Below are positions 34,541 to 43,929 of a DNA stretch of 64,000 bases, piece after piece (within the stretch, counting starts at the first letter, position 1; every line of letters starts with the position of its first letter). The notes below the pieces were generated by a model. That model was given only the letters and a program-made list of their open reading frames with translations. It was not told the origin of the DNA and ran no database searches. Location: NCBI GenBank assembly GCA_031552335.1, contig JAVBMQ010000070.1, forward strand, positions 29,402 through 93,401. Direction: 5' to 3'. The position numbers and the translations under genes were made by a program. This DNA comes from JAISFI01 sp031552335 (GTDB lineage Bacteria > Bacteroidota > Bacteroidia > Bacteroidales > Azobacteroidaceae).

Positions 34541-34990
34541 TTACTCTTCTGTTTTATCTTTTTCTTCTACAGCAACCTCCTCTGTATTTTCTTCCTTTTC
34601 CTCTTCTTTAAAATCAGTTATACCGGCATCAATCAACATATTATACCAATTGATAATTTTCTTGATATCTGATGGATATACTCTTTCACGGTCAAAATCC
34701 GGCAAAATTTCTGTAAAAAACTTACGAAGTTGGTCTGGCTGAGAATTAACAGATATAGACAATTTTGCTCCGTTTTCTTTTTCTTTGATGGTAGTTAATA
34801 CTGTTGACAAAGGCACTTCTTCAGAAGAAGTATAAATAGCGATATCGCCTAAAGAAACCACTTTATCTCTGGGGTATGTAGGGATTCTTTTTTTGTCCAC
34901 AATAGATTCAACTACATACATGTTTTTCCCCTGAGAGATCAATTTGTATAGTCCGGGTTTTCCGGATACAGATAAGATTTTTTTTAACAT
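34541..34990 (-). CDS. DUF5606 family protein
   Basis: A 149-residue cytosolic protein matching the Bacteroidota family DUF5606: KKILSVSGKPGLYKLISQGKNMYVVESI at the N-terminus and ERVYPSDIKKIINWYNMLIDAGITDF in the middle. The N-terminal part may bind nucleic acid or a protein partner; no function is established that I know of. The C-terminal 25 residues are almost all Glu, Lys and Val (low complexity). Confidence 0.82.
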   Translation of the reverse strand: MLKKILSVSGKPGLYKLISQGKNMYVVESIVDKKRIPTYPRDKVVSLGDIAIYTSSEEVPLSTVLTTIKEKENGAKLSISVNSQPDQLRKFFTEILPDFDRERVYPSDIKKIINWYNMLIDAGITDFKEEEKEENTEEVAVEEKDKTEE

Positions 34991-35115
34991 AAAAGATTTA
35001 TTTTAAAATAGGCTTCATCAAAGCCCCGGTCTTAATTTTCGAAGCAAAAGTAATATAGTATTTTGAAACAGGCAAAATTTTTTTTGTTTTTATCGTATAG
35101 GAAAAATAAAGAAAA

Positions 35116-35700
35116 TCAAAGATTGTGAAGAATAGAAAAATATATCTTTTCCACCTGAGGAATCAAAGCTTTTTGATCATCATTATCAATTACAAAATCA
35201 CTTTTCCGGCACTTTTCTTCATCTGACAATTGTGCCGCCATGCGTTCTAATACCTGTTGTTTTGAGTATCCATCGCGTTCAAGTACCCTTTTTAGACGTA
35301 TCTCAATCGGGGCTTTCACTGTAACAATCCGGTCCATTCCGGCATTAAAACCTGATTCAAAAAGAATGGCTGACTCCATAACAACAACCGGAGCCTGTTG
35401 ATTTTGTGTCCACTGCAAAAAATCCTGCAAAACAACAGGATGAATCACACTGTTAACAAAAGAAAGATTGTCCTGATCAGAAAAGATAAGGGATGCTAGC
35501 AATTTTTTATCCAATGTATTTCCGGTATACAAATGATCGCCAAATCTGGATATCAGTGCTTTTCTGATTTCCGGAGAAGATTCTGTCAATTTTTTACTTT
35601 CCTGATCTGCCACATATACAGGAATTTCTAAAAGTTTGAACAAAGAAGATACAACTGACTTCCCCCCTCCTATGCCACCGGTAATACCTATTTTAATCAT
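35116..35700 (-). CDS. coaE: Dephospho-CoA kinase
   Basis: Last enzyme of coenzyme A synthesis, a P-loop kinase of 194 residues. Motifs are GITGGIGGGKS (Walker A), VYVADQESKKL, HPVVLQDFLQW, VVMESAILFESGF, and RVLERDGYSKQQVLERMAAQ (lid). The ATG at 35700 (MIKIGITGG) is chosen; it overlaps the end of the YbbR-like gene by eight bases. Last gene of a nusB-yajC-ybbR-coaE cluster. Confidence 0.95.
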   Translation of the reverse strand: MIKIGITGGIGGGKSVVSSLFKLLEIPVYVADQESKKLTESSPEIRKALISRFGDHLYTGNTLDKKLLASLIFSDQDNLSFVNSVIHPVVLQDFLQWTQNQQAPVVVMESAILFESGFNAGMDRIVTVKAPIEIRLKRVLERDGYSKQQVLERMAAQLSDEEKCRKSDFVIDNDDQKALIPQVEKIYFSILHNL

Positions 35701-36694
35701 TCGATTGAACCTGTTCAAGTAAATATTCCACTTTTTCAGGACTAAACCTGTATTTCTTCAAGAATTCCGGTTTCCGGGAGATCTCAACACGAACAGTAGA
35801 AGTAGTATCTTTTTTTACATCTGCATAATAAACCGAGGCTTCAAAATCGGAAGGATTAACACTTGCATATAATGATAAAGGAAGTAAACAGGAGACCTGT
35901 ACCACTGCAGGAAAAGTTCTCAAACGAAAATTTTCAGGAAAATTCTTGGCTATAATAGGAATTTCAAAAACCTTCTCTGTATATTCTTCCACACTATATG
36001 AAAGTTTCACGGAAGAAATATTGGTCTTTAATCCATTTGCCGGATCAATCTTCACTTGTATATTGCCGGATTTATCTACATTCAGTAATTTTATTTCTTT
36101 TGTATATATCCCTTGCAAAGTATCCAGAATTTCTTTTGAACCGAAAACGGTCACTACAGAAGGATCAAAATGCACCTCTCCGGTCAGCATAAATCCGGCA
36201 GCCGGCTCTATATCACCCTGCAAAAAAACCGGTATCTTTCTGTTTGTCAACCTATTATAATCCAATACAATGATATTAGGCTGACATGAAAGCAATTTTG
36301 TTTCATGGGATAATATTCTCTGACATTCAGATTCAATATATTTAGCAGGTATCGTATACGTATTATTTTGCGGTTTCAATGTCCCCAGGTCAAACCTGAG
36401 AGAATCAAGCTTAGATCCAAATTTATAGTTAAGTATGGTAACCCCTCTATCCTGCACCCTCAATTCAATTTCATTCGGAAGAGACTCATTAAAAGCGATA
36501 TTTTCAGGCACATTCGAATAAGAAACAGGCACAGAAAATATCCCTTCTGCCGTTTCCTGTAATGTTTGCATAAGCCAGAAACCGGCAGAAAACAAAAGAA
36601 AAAATAAAAATATGAAAGCTTCCCTCCATTTATCACCCTGGAAGAAAGCTTTGATATTTATTTTTGCATTTATCTTATTTTTCCGATGGAGCAT
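35693..36694 (-). CDS. YbbR-like domain protein
   Basis: A 333-residue protein with one N-terminal membrane helix (about residues 23-42, EAFIFLFFLLFSAGFWL) and extracytoplasmic YbbR-like beta domains (VPVSYSNVPENIAFNESLPNEIELRVQDRG; VQVKIDPANGL). In other bacteria YbbR-like proteins regulate the diadenylate cyclase CdaA; here no such neighbour is seen. The ATG at 36694 is preferred to an upstream TTG. It overlaps the yajC stop by 20 bases. Confidence 0.85.
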   Translation of the reverse strand: MLHRKNKINAKINIKAFFQGDKWREAFIFLFFLLFSAGFWLMQTLQETAEGIFSVPVSYSNVPENIAFNESLPNEIELRVQDRGVTILNYKFGSKLDSLRFDLGTLKPQNNTYTIPAKYIESECQRILSHETKLLSCQPNIIVLDYNRLTNRKIPVFLQGDIEPAAGFMLTGEVHFDPSVVTVFGSKEILDTLQGIYTKEIKLLNVDKSGNIQVKIDPANGLKTNISSVKLSYSVEEYTEKVFEIPIIAKNFPENFRLRTFPAVVQVSCLLPLSLYASVNPSDFEASVYYADVKKDTTSTVRVEISRKPEFLKKYRFSPEKVEYLLEQVQSND

Positions 36695-37007
36695 TGGGTA
36701 GGGCAAAAACAGATGCTTTATCTATTTTGATTTTCACATTATCAGCAATTTCTATTACAAAATTATTGTCATTGATTTCTTTAATTTTCCCATAAATACC
36801 TCCGGAAGTAATAACCTTATCTCCTACCTGCATAGCTTCGCGGGCTTTTTGCAGATCCTTCTGTTTTTTCTGTTGAGGACGTATCATGAAAAAATAAAAA
36901 ATAGCGATGATGGCGATCATCATAATCCAGCCATATGAACTTTGGCCAGTTGTTCCTGTAGTCCCTGTTCCTGTTTCTGCCTGTAATAAAATACTTAATA
37001 GATTCAT
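36675..37007 (-). CDS. yajC: Preprotein translocase subunit YajC
   Basis: Small Sec accessory membrane protein of 110 residues. It has one membrane helix (about 26-44, YGWIMMIAIIAIFYFFMIRP), followed by the family signature RPQQKKQKDLQKAREAMQVGDKVITSGGIYGKI. The N-terminal Gly/Thr-rich stretch (ETGTGTTGTTGQSS) is extracytoplasmic. Full length. Confidence 0.95.
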   Translation of the reverse strand: MNLLSILLQAETGTGTTGTTGQSSYGWIMMIAIIAIFYFFMIRPQQKKQKDLQKAREAMQVGDKVITSGGIYGKIKEINDNNFVIEIADNVKIKIDKASVFALPNAPSEK

Positions 37008-37048
37008 AATGATTTATATAAATAGTTTACAAAATTCAAACTACTTCT

Positions 37049-37099
37049 TTAAGCAATAGACAGAAGCCAAATTTATTTGGATGATGTTATTGCGAGAAA
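37049..37099. repeat. 51-bp hairpin repeat, copy 1 (between nusB and yajC)
   Basis: Shares 48 of 51 bases with the copy at 38130-38180, in the same orientation. It folds as GCAATA/TATTGC, a bulged G, ACA/TGT, an internal loop, then CCAAA/TTTGG with a TTTA loop. Relative to copy 2 the ACA/TGT pair replaces GCA/TGC, a compensatory change. It lies 41 bases before the yajC start. Confidence 0.8.
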
Positions 37100-37187
37100 T
37101 AGCCGGATAAAATCCAACCACAAATTTACTGAATAATATAGAAAAACAAAATGTCTGCATGACAAATCATTCCGTCGTTAACAAAAC

Positions 37188-38111
37188 TTAATTTTTGAAT
37201 AAGATATTTTCCTTCTTCAATTCTTCCACAATGGCATCTAACACTCCATTGATAAAGACAGCACTTTTGGGTGTACTAAACACTTTAGCCAGATCAATAT
37301 ACTCATTCAATGTAACATTAACCGGAATAGAAGGAAATGACAACAATTCAGCTACTGCCATCTGCATAATATACTGATCTATACTTGCAATACGTTCAAA
37401 ATCCCAGTTGACCGTGTGTTTGGAAATCCGTTGGTCTATTTCTTCCCCCTGAATCATGGACTGACGAAGCAGTCGGACAGCAAAATCTCTGTCTTCCAAA
37501 TCCTTGAACATCGGAAGTAATTCCTGTTGTTTACCGCTTTCCGCTTCAAATCTTTTAATGGTTTTCAGCACAAAAGTTTGAATAATCTCTACATCATCAT
37601 TCCAATAGACACTCTTATCTTCCAGAATATCATCCAGCTCTTCGTTACCGTAAATGTATTTTTTAAATACCTGACGCCAAAATTCCCTGTCCGATTCATA
37701 ATTATCCGGAGAAACGAGCAGCTGTTTGTAATTATCGGAATCAATGATCTGATTCAACAGTTTTTTTACGAAACCGGAATCGTCCGTCCAGAAAGATCCG
37801 TCCTTAGCTGCAAAATCCTGCAAAATTTCATTTTCTGCTAATTGTGCAGCCAAACGATTATCAATAAAACGGGTATTGGGATTTTTTTCTTCTTCTGTTG
37901 CCAGATATTTATGTTTCCTCAGATCCAATCTTTTTTGTTCCGTATCAACTAACTGAGGAATAAGCAAGAGAAGGTAATGATACAATTCATAAGACTTTTG
38001 AAGACTAAACAACAACTCACTTTCAGCAAGTTTGAGATCTTTGCTCTCCTTCTGATAAGTAGAAAATAATACCTGGAGAACTTTCGAACGAATAATAGTA
38101 CGGTTGATCAT
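37188..38111 (-). CDS. nusB: Transcription antitermination factor NusB, long Bacteroidota form
   Basis: A 307-residue protein. The NusB fold is at the C-terminus (about residues 190-305: RDFAVRLLRQSMIQGEEIDQRISKH, ASIDQYIMQMAVAELLSFPSIPVNVTLNEYIDLAKVFS, FINGVLDAIVEEL). The N-terminal 180 residues, beginning NRTIIRSKVLQVLFSTYQ, are an extension typical of this phylum. NusB binds boxA RNA with NusE in rRNA antitermination. It is flanked by two copies of a 51-bp hairpin repeat. Confidence 0.93.
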   Translation of the reverse strand: MINRTIIRSKVLQVLFSTYQKESKDLKLAESELLFSLQKSYELYHYLLLLIPQLVDTEQKRLDLRKHKYLATEEEKNPNTRFIDNRLAAQLAENEILQDFAAKDGSFWTDDSGFVKKLLNQIIDSDNYKQLLVSPDNYESDREFWRQVFKKYIYGNEELDDILEDKSVYWNDDVEIIQTFVLKTIKRFEAESGKQQELLPMFKDLEDRDFAVRLLRQSMIQGEEIDQRISKHTVNWDFERIASIDQYIMQMAVAELLSFPSIPVNVTLNEYIDLAKVFSTPKSAVFINGVLDAIVEELKKENILFKN

Positions 38112-38129
38112 TATAAAAGAACGTTTTCG

Positions 38130-38180
38130 TTAAGCAATAAGCAGAAGCCAAATTTATTTGGATGATGCTATTGCGAGAAA
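38130..38180. repeat. 51-bp hairpin repeat, copy 2 (upstream of nusB)
   Basis: Second copy of the repeat at 37049-37099. Folds as GCAATA/TATTGC, bulged A, GCA/TGC, internal loop, CCAAA/TTTGG with a TTTA loop. It ends 18 bases before the nusB start and would be in the nusB mRNA leader if transcription starts upstream. Confidence 0.8.
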
Positions 38181-38384
38181 ATAACTAAATTTATTGCACA
38201 TCTTTATTTGGGCAACAAAGATAAATATTAAATTTTAATTTTTACTCACAAAGAAGCATCTCATCTATTAAATATTCTAATTCAGAAAGAATTTATTTTA
38301 AAAACATTAGAATATTAAAAAAATAACCTGCATATTTGTAGTTAATTTATTTATAAGTTGTTTAATATTTAAGTAATCAATACA

Positions 38385-38801
38385 ATGGAAAACTCGCCAA
38401 CAGTAAACGAAAAAGATAATGGGGTTGTCTTCACCAGAACCATCAAAGCCGGTAAACGAATCTATTATCTTGACGTTAGAAGAAATAAAAGAGGTGAACT
38501 TTTTCTGACAATAACAGAAAGCAGGAAAATAAACACAAAGGACACAGATCAACCGTTTCAACTAGAAAAACAGAAAATCTTTCTGTATAAAGAAGATTTT
38601 ACTTGTTTTCTGGAAGGATTGGAGGATGTTATTTGTTATGTAAAAGGCAATAACACCGTAGACTTTGTACCTCATGCCAACAAAAAAGAAGATGAAAATA
38701 AATTTGATTCCGAAGATATGAATGAAAACTCTTTCGAACAGGAAATAGAAGTTTTCGATGACGAAGAGGATGGTCAAATCACTTTTAAATTGGATTTTTA
38801 A
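38385..38801 (+). CDS. PUR family DNA/RNA-binding protein (DUF3276)
   Basis: A 138-residue protein of the DUF3276/PUR-alpha-like family found in Bacteroidota and spirochaetes (Borrelia BpuR is a characterised relative that binds DNA and RNA). The PUR repeat is seen as VVFTRTIKAGKRIYYLDVRRNKRGELFLTITESRK plus KIFLYKEDFTCFLEGLEDVICYV. The C-terminus is acidic (EQEIEVFDDEEDGQ). Its stop codon directly precedes the SusC-like gene with no gap. Confidence 0.88.
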   Translation: MENSPTVNEKDNGVVFTRTIKAGKRIYYLDVRRNKRGELFLTITESRKINTKDTDQPFQLEKQKIFLYKEDFTCFLEGLEDVICYVKGNNTVDFVPHANKKEDENKFDSEDMNENSFEQEIEVFDDEEDGQITFKLDF

Positions 38802-41675
38802 TTGGCATTGAACAAGTTTTTCCTTAAACACCTAATATGTTTTGCAGGATACTTTTTATCCTGCCCTGTTTTTTTATTTTCCCAATCTTCAACAGAAGTA
38901 TCCGAAACAACAGACAGTATTATTCAATTAAAAGAAGCTGTGGTGGTTGCATATGGGACTTCCAATCTAAAAAATTATGCGGGAACTGTCCGAGAAGTAA
39001 AATCTCATTTTCCTGGAATTTTTTCTACCGATTTTGAACAGTTATTACAAGGAAGAATCAGTGGTCTGCAATTTTTCCGTTCATCAGGGCAAGTTGGTTC
39101 CGGATCCCAATTACGGATTCGGGGAACAGGTTCCATGAATGCGAGCAATGAGCCTTTGTATGTAGTTGACGGAGTGCCGGTCACATCCGGATCTGTAAGT
39201 CAGTCCCTTCCCGTTTCCGATAACCTGATGAATACCCTGAATCCGGAAGATATTCAAAGTATTACAATATTAAAAGATGCTGCTGCATCCTCTTTATATG
39301 GTTCCAGAGCAGCCAATGGTGTAGTTCTGATCACAACAAAAAAAGGAGTACAGGGTAAAACAAAAATCAAATTTTCAGCAAATCTGTCTTTTACGCCCGA
39401 TTTTGCTTATAACAATTTCGAAACCTGCACTCCCGAAGAAATGCATATGCTGGTCTACGAAAACCGGTATAATGAATATATCGATCAAGGGAAAAGTCCG
39501 CAGGAAGCAGCCACATATGCTCAAAACAAATTAAACGGATTATTTCCTCAGGATACGCAAGGATATTATGATTGGGAAAATGCTTTACTGAGAACAGCAA
39601 TCTATCAAAACTACAATGTTTCTGTGGCCGGAGGAAATGATATAACCAAATATTATTCATCATTATCCTATTCTGGTGAACAGGGACGCTCTTTTGAAAA
39701 TGAACTGCAAAGAATTTCAGGAAGGTTAAATGTTCTGCAAAATCTAAACAGAATTTTTAGTTTAGGATCAAATATTTATTTCTCCAAAATCAAACGTTCA
39801 ATGTTCAAAGATACCCGGGATCCGGAAACCAATTATTTCTACGGAATGAGAAACTTACTCTTTCAGGATTGGCAACCGGAAGATCAGGCCGGAAATCCGG
39901 TGACTACCCGTTATCCGAGTTATGCATATAATTATCCGTATTATTCAAATCTTAAAGATATTCATTCTGATATTTTCAAAGCATCTGCCATAGAAACTTT
40001 AGGTATCCGATTACTTCCCTCTCTGAACCTAAAATCTATTTTCAGTTACGACCAAACACAGGTAAATGACTTTTCCTGGTTTAGTCCACAGTATTATGGA
40101 ACATCAAGTACTAACGGAGAAATCAACGAACATTCCACTCAAATCGTCAAATGGGTATCTTCCAACACCCTGAATTACAAAAAAACTTTCAATAAATACT
40201 CCATTGATGCCCTTTTAGGCTTTGAAGCCGAAAAAAATAAAACCGAATATGTTCGTGCTACAGGCAAACAACTATCCAATAGCTATACCCGAAGTATCGC
40301 ATCTGCAGGAAGTAAAGATGCAACAACTTACTCTTATGACAACAGTATGATGTCTCTTTTCTCCAATCTTCTGGTCAGTTATGATGATCATTACAGCTTA
40401 TCCTGCAGTTTCAGGAGAGATGGCTCTTCCCGTCTCGGACCAGATACTCGCTGGGGAAATTTCTGGTCAACCGGAGCGTTATGGAGAATAAGCAAAGAAT
40501 CCTTCATGGAAAATACAGACTTTTTAGATGATCTACACCTGAAATTATCTTATGGCGTAAATGGCACACAACCTATAAACAACTATGGATATATGTCTCT
40601 ATATTCTTTAGGATATATATACAACGGCCAACCCGGAGGCATTACCACCACACTCGGAAATGAAATGTTGACATGGGAAAACAATCATGTCTTCAATATA
40701 AGTCTTGGAGGAACATCCCGCAACAATAGATTTTACGGAAGTGTTGTGTATTATACAAGAAATACCGATCAATTGTTACAGGATGTACAATTATCCCGGA
40801 TCACAGGCATTTCTACTCAACTGGATAATGCAGGAAGCATTAATAATCAGGGAATTGAAATAGACCTTTCCGGAACAATTATTACAACAAGAAATTGGAT
40901 CTGGACCCTGAATATGAACTTATCTACTTTAAAAAGTAAAGTTACTCATTTATACGACCGTTCCGATGTAGTATGGTATGATAACCCATCCAACAAAAAG
41001 GCACAATTTATATACAAAGAAGGATATTCCCCAAAATCTTTTTATGGAGCAGAATGGGCCGGCGTTGATCCGGAAAATGGGAAGGCTATGTGGTATTTGA
41101 ACAATGAGGAATCGCCCGATCTGATTCACAAAGGACGACCAGTCACTTATTCTCAAAACAAAGCCGATTATGTGATTATTGGCTGTGCAGATCCCCAATT
41201 TTATGGTGGTATTAATTCGGATTTGTATTGGAAAAACATTACCCTCTCGCTGCATTTCATCTACTCTGTCGGAGGAGATGCTTACAATGCAACCGGAAAA
41301 GACAATCAGGATGATGGTTATTACAATGCCCGGGTAATGAGCAAAAAAGCATTAAACCGCTGGCAAAATCCGGGTGATCAAACCGATACTCCACGGAGAA
41401 CGTACGACCAGACTTCTGCCCAGGGATTTCAAAGCAGATGGATAAGTAATAATGATTATATCAGATTGAAATCAATACAATTATCATATCAAATACCAAC
41501 TATTACTTTAACAAAAACACCTTTTTCAGGAATAAGATTTTTTGCCAATGCAGCGAATCTGCTGACTTGGGCAAAAGAAAAAGAATATGATCCGGAGGTG
41601 GATGTCCTAGGTATCAGAGGTTGGGAGATGCCTATCGGGAAAACATATGCTTTTGGGGTAGATATTGAATTTTAA
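38802..41675 (+). CDS. SusC/RagA-family TonB-linked outer-membrane protein
   Basis: TonB-dependent transporter of 957 residues. After a signal peptide (FLKHLICFAGYFLSCPVFLFSQ) comes a TonB-box-like segment (LKEAVVVAYGT), a plug with the SusC signature LLQGRISGLQFFRSSGQVGSGS, IRGTGSMNASNEPLYVVDGVPV and TILKDAAASSLYGSRAANGVVLITTKKG, then a barrel ending FGVDIEF. It has no N-terminal carboxypeptidase-D-like domain. There is no in-frame ATG before the signal peptide: the candidate starts are TTG at 38802, directly after the PUR stop codon, or TTG at 38808. Paired with the SusD-like gene. Confidence 0.93.
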   Translation: MALNKFFLKHLICFAGYFLSCPVFLFSQSSTEVSETTDSIIQLKEAVVVAYGTSNLKNYAGTVREVKSHFPGIFSTDFEQLLQGRISGLQFFRSSGQVGSGSQLRIRGTGSMNASNEPLYVVDGVPVTSGSVSQSLPVSDNLMNTLNPEDIQSITILKDAAASSLYGSRAANGVVLITTKKGVQGKTKIKFSANLSFTPDFAYNNFETCTPEEMHMLVYENRYNEYIDQGKSPQEAATYAQNKLNGLFPQDTQGYYDWENALLRTAIYQNYNVSVAGGNDITKYYSSLSYSGEQGRSFENELQRISGRLNVLQNLNRIFSLGSNIYFSKIKRSMFKDTRDPETNYFYGMRNLLFQDWQPEDQAGNPVTTRYPSYAYNYPYYSNLKDIHSDIFKASAIETLGIRLLPSLNLKSIFSYDQTQVNDFSWFSPQYYGTSSTNGEINEHSTQIVKWVSSNTLNYKKTFNKYSIDALLGFEAEKNKTEYVRATGKQLSNSYTRSIASAGSKDATTYSYDNSMMSLFSNLLVSYDDHYSLSCSFRRDGSSRLGPDTRWGNFWSTGALWRISKESFMENTDFLDDLHLKLSYGVNGTQPINNYGYMSLYSLGYIYNGQPGGITTTLGNEMLTWENNHVFNISLGGTSRNNRFYGSVVYYTRNTDQLLQDVQLSRITGISTQLDNAGSINNQGIEIDLSGTIITTRNWIWTLNMNLSTLKSKVTHLYDRSDVVWYDNPSNKKAQFIYKEGYSPKSFYGAEWAGVDPENGKAMWYLNNEESPDLIHKGRPVTYSQNKADYVIIGCADPQFYGGINSDLYWKNITLSLHFIYSVGGDAYNATGKDNQDDGYYNARVMSKKALNRWQNPGDQTDTPRRTYDQTSAQGFQSRWISNNDYIRLKSIQLSYQIPTITLTKTPFSGIRFFANAANLLTWAKEKEYDPEVDVLGIRGWEMPIGKTYAFGVDIEF

Positions 41676-41679
41676 ACGT

Positions 41680-43170
41680 ATGTTGAAAAGAGCAAAATTA
41701 CATATCATTTTTTATCTCTGCATGTTCATCCTTTCCGGATGTTCAGATTTCTTTGATCAGGAACCCGACGACTCCATTCCTTCCGGGAAAGCTATGCAAA
41801 CAGTTGCTGATGCACAGGTCGCCCTGAATGGAACCTACCGGTTAATGACTGATATCAATTATTACGGCCGACGGTTTCTTTTCTATGCAGATATGAAGGG
41901 TGGTGATTTTTTTACTCCGTCTTTAGGAAGAGGAGATCATGAATTATTTACATTTACTCACGAAGAGAATATATCTTCATACGTAACATATTGGGATATT
42001 ATATATAAAGTATTACTTCAAACAAATCAAATCATTCAGAGCATTTCTTCGGGAAAAGTAAAGGTGATATCAGAGAATGAACAGACAACACTCAATGATA
42101 TTTACGGACAAGCTCTGTCAATCAGAGCTTTATGCCATTTCGACTTAGTCAGGTTATATGGATATCCCTACCTGAAAGACAATGGGGCATCCTGGGGTGC
42201 AGCTATTGTAACACGACCTTTGAACTCAAAAGAGCAACCCGACAGAAATACTGTAGCAGAAACCTATGAGCAGGTTATACAAGACCTGAACAATGCTATT
42301 CCTCTATTAAAAAACAGCAAAAACAACGGATACTTCAATCAATTTGCAGCTAAAGCTTTATTATCCAGAGTATATCTATACCATGGGGACTGGCAGAATG
42401 CATATGAAACAGCATTAGATGTAATAGAAAATTCAGCTTGTACACCTTATACTAATGAAGAATGGGCATCTTCCTGGAAGTCGGCATTTGGTTCTGAATC
42501 ATTATTGGAACTGTTTATCAATCCTTCAGAAAACGATCTGGCAGCCTCATCTCCCACTTATTTTCTTCGTCCAAGAGAAGTTACATCCGGAGCTTTAGGT
42601 GCTACCGTAGCTGGCAACCACTTTCTTAATTCCTTATCGGAAGATCCGGATGATGTGCGGTGGACTGTTATGGGAGAAGACGAATATGCCATAAAAAATA
42701 CAATTCCCGGTCGCCGGGGAAGGGTATTAAAATACGAAGGAGATGGTAAAAGCCTTACTACAGCTACCAATATCAAACTGATCCGAATTTCGGAAATCTA
42801 TCTGATTGGAGCAGAAGCTGCATTAAAAAAGGAAGAACAAGACCTGGAGAAAGTCACCGAATGGTTAAATGTTATCAAAAGAAGATCTCCTAATCTTCCT
42901 CCGGCAACAAAAAATGATACCAATCTCGAAAAACAGATTTTAGAAGAAAAAAGAAAAGAATTATTTGCTGAAGGACACCGTTATTTCGATTGTATGCGTT
43001 TGGGAAAGACAATAATCTTTGATGAAGCTATTTTTGGAGAGCCTGTTATTCCTCCCAACGGACGTTCAACAAGTGTCGATTGGAATTATTACAAATGTGT
43101 TCTTCCGATACCTTTGGAAGAAATTTTAGCTAACCCGTCAATAGAAGTACAACAAAATCCGGGATATTAA
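41680..43170 (+). CDS. SusD/RagB-family substrate-binding lipoprotein
   Basis: Outer-membrane lipoprotein of 496 residues (lipobox FILSGCSDF, Cys about 21) that caps the SusC barrel and binds substrate. The family pattern is seen as DQEPDDSIPSGKAMQTVADAQVALNGTYRLM, LSIRALCHFDLVRLYGYPY, AAKALLSRVYLYHGDWQNAYETALDVI (TPR region), IRISEIYLIGAEAALKK and EEKRKELFAEGHRYFDCMRLG. The start ATG at 41680 is four bases after the SusC stop. Substrate cannot be inferred; no glycan enzymes are adjacent. Confidence 0.95.
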   Translation: MLKRAKLHIIFYLCMFILSGCSDFFDQEPDDSIPSGKAMQTVADAQVALNGTYRLMTDINYYGRRFLFYADMKGGDFFTPSLGRGDHELFTFTHEENISSYVTYWDIIYKVLLQTNQIIQSISSGKVKVISENEQTTLNDIYGQALSIRALCHFDLVRLYGYPYLKDNGASWGAAIVTRPLNSKEQPDRNTVAETYEQVIQDLNNAIPLLKNSKNNGYFNQFAAKALLSRVYLYHGDWQNAYETALDVIENSACTPYTNEEWASSWKSAFGSESLLELFINPSENDLAASSPTYFLRPREVTSGALGATVAGNHFLNSLSEDPDDVRWTVMGEDEYAIKNTIPGRRGRVLKYEGDGKSLTTATNIKLIRISEIYLIGAEAALKKEEQDLEKVTEWLNVIKRRSPNLPPATKNDTNLEKQILEEKRKELFAEGHRYFDCMRLGKTIIFDEAIFGEPVIPPNGRSTSVDWNYYKCVLPIPLEEILANPSIEVQQNPGY

Positions 43171-43176
43171 AAAACG

Positions 43177-43929
43177 ATGTATACATCCATTGTCATAGAA
43201 GATGAAGTCCGTCCACGAGCAGTTTTGTTGGACAAAATTCGTAGCTATACCCCATTGATAGAAGTTGTTGATGCTTGTGGAGATGCAGAAAGTGGATTAG
43301 AAAGTATTCTTACACATCATCCGGACCTGATATTTCTGGATATCCATTTAAGAGGGAACAACGGATTCTGGCTGTTGGCCGAATTAAAAAAAAGAGATCT
43401 TCACCCCTATGTTATTTTCATAACGGCCTTCTCCACACCGGCATATATGCAAGAAGCTATCCGCCTATCTGCCATTGATTATATCTTCAAGCCGGTAAAC
43501 CCGTCGGATTTGGTATCTGCCGTAGAACGTTTCATTCAAAAATATGAAATGAAACACGCTTACTTCCCTGCAGAATCTACCGAACCGGAAAAATATGTAC
43601 TGTTTCGTATTTCCGGAAAAAACTATATGAAAACATCTATCCCGGAGATCTGCTGCTGCGAAGCAGATGGTGTTTGTTCTATTATTCATTTATACAACGG
43701 TGAACAAAAAACATTGGGAGAAAGTCTCAAACAAATCGAAGCCAAATTGCCGGAAGATTTCATTCGTATTGACAGAAGATATATTGTGAATTTGCCATAT
43801 GTCAGGAAGGTTAATTTACTACAAAAAAACTGTTACATAGAAACAAGAAACGGAGGAATATTTATCACTCCTTCAGAAAATGGCTTAATCCTTTTAAAAA
43901 AGAAATTAGATGAAGGGGTACTCCGTTAA
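43177..43929 (+). CDS. LytTR-family response regulator
   Basis: A 250-residue response regulator. The receiver domain (1-120) has the acidic pair in IEDE (residues 8-10), phospho-acceptor Asp55 in LIFLDIHLRG, Thr in FITAFS and Lys in YIFKPVNP. A LytTR DNA-binding domain follows (about 145-248; VLFRISGKNYMKTSIPEICCCEADG, KLPEDFIRIDRRYIVNLPYVRKV). It starts seven bases after susD and overlaps the sensor kinase by 20 bases. It probably controls the upstream susCD genes. Confidence 0.93.
   Translation: MYTSIVIEDEVRPRAVLLDKIRSYTPLIEVVDACGDAESGLESILTHHPDLIFLDIHLRGNNGFWLLAELKKRDLHPYVIFITAFSTPAYMQEAIRLSAIDYIFKPVNPSDLVSAVERFIQKYEMKHAYFPAESTEPEKYVLFRISGKNYMKTSIPEICCCEADGVCSIIHLYNGEQKTLGESLKQIEAKLPEDFIRIDRRYIVNLPYVRKVNLLQKNCYIETRNGGIFITPSENGLILLKKKLDEGVLR

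Noticed and set aside
41680..43170. Assigning the SusCD pair to a named polysaccharide
   Set aside because: No polysaccharide-degrading enzyme is adjacent, and SusD sequence alone does not reveal the ligand.
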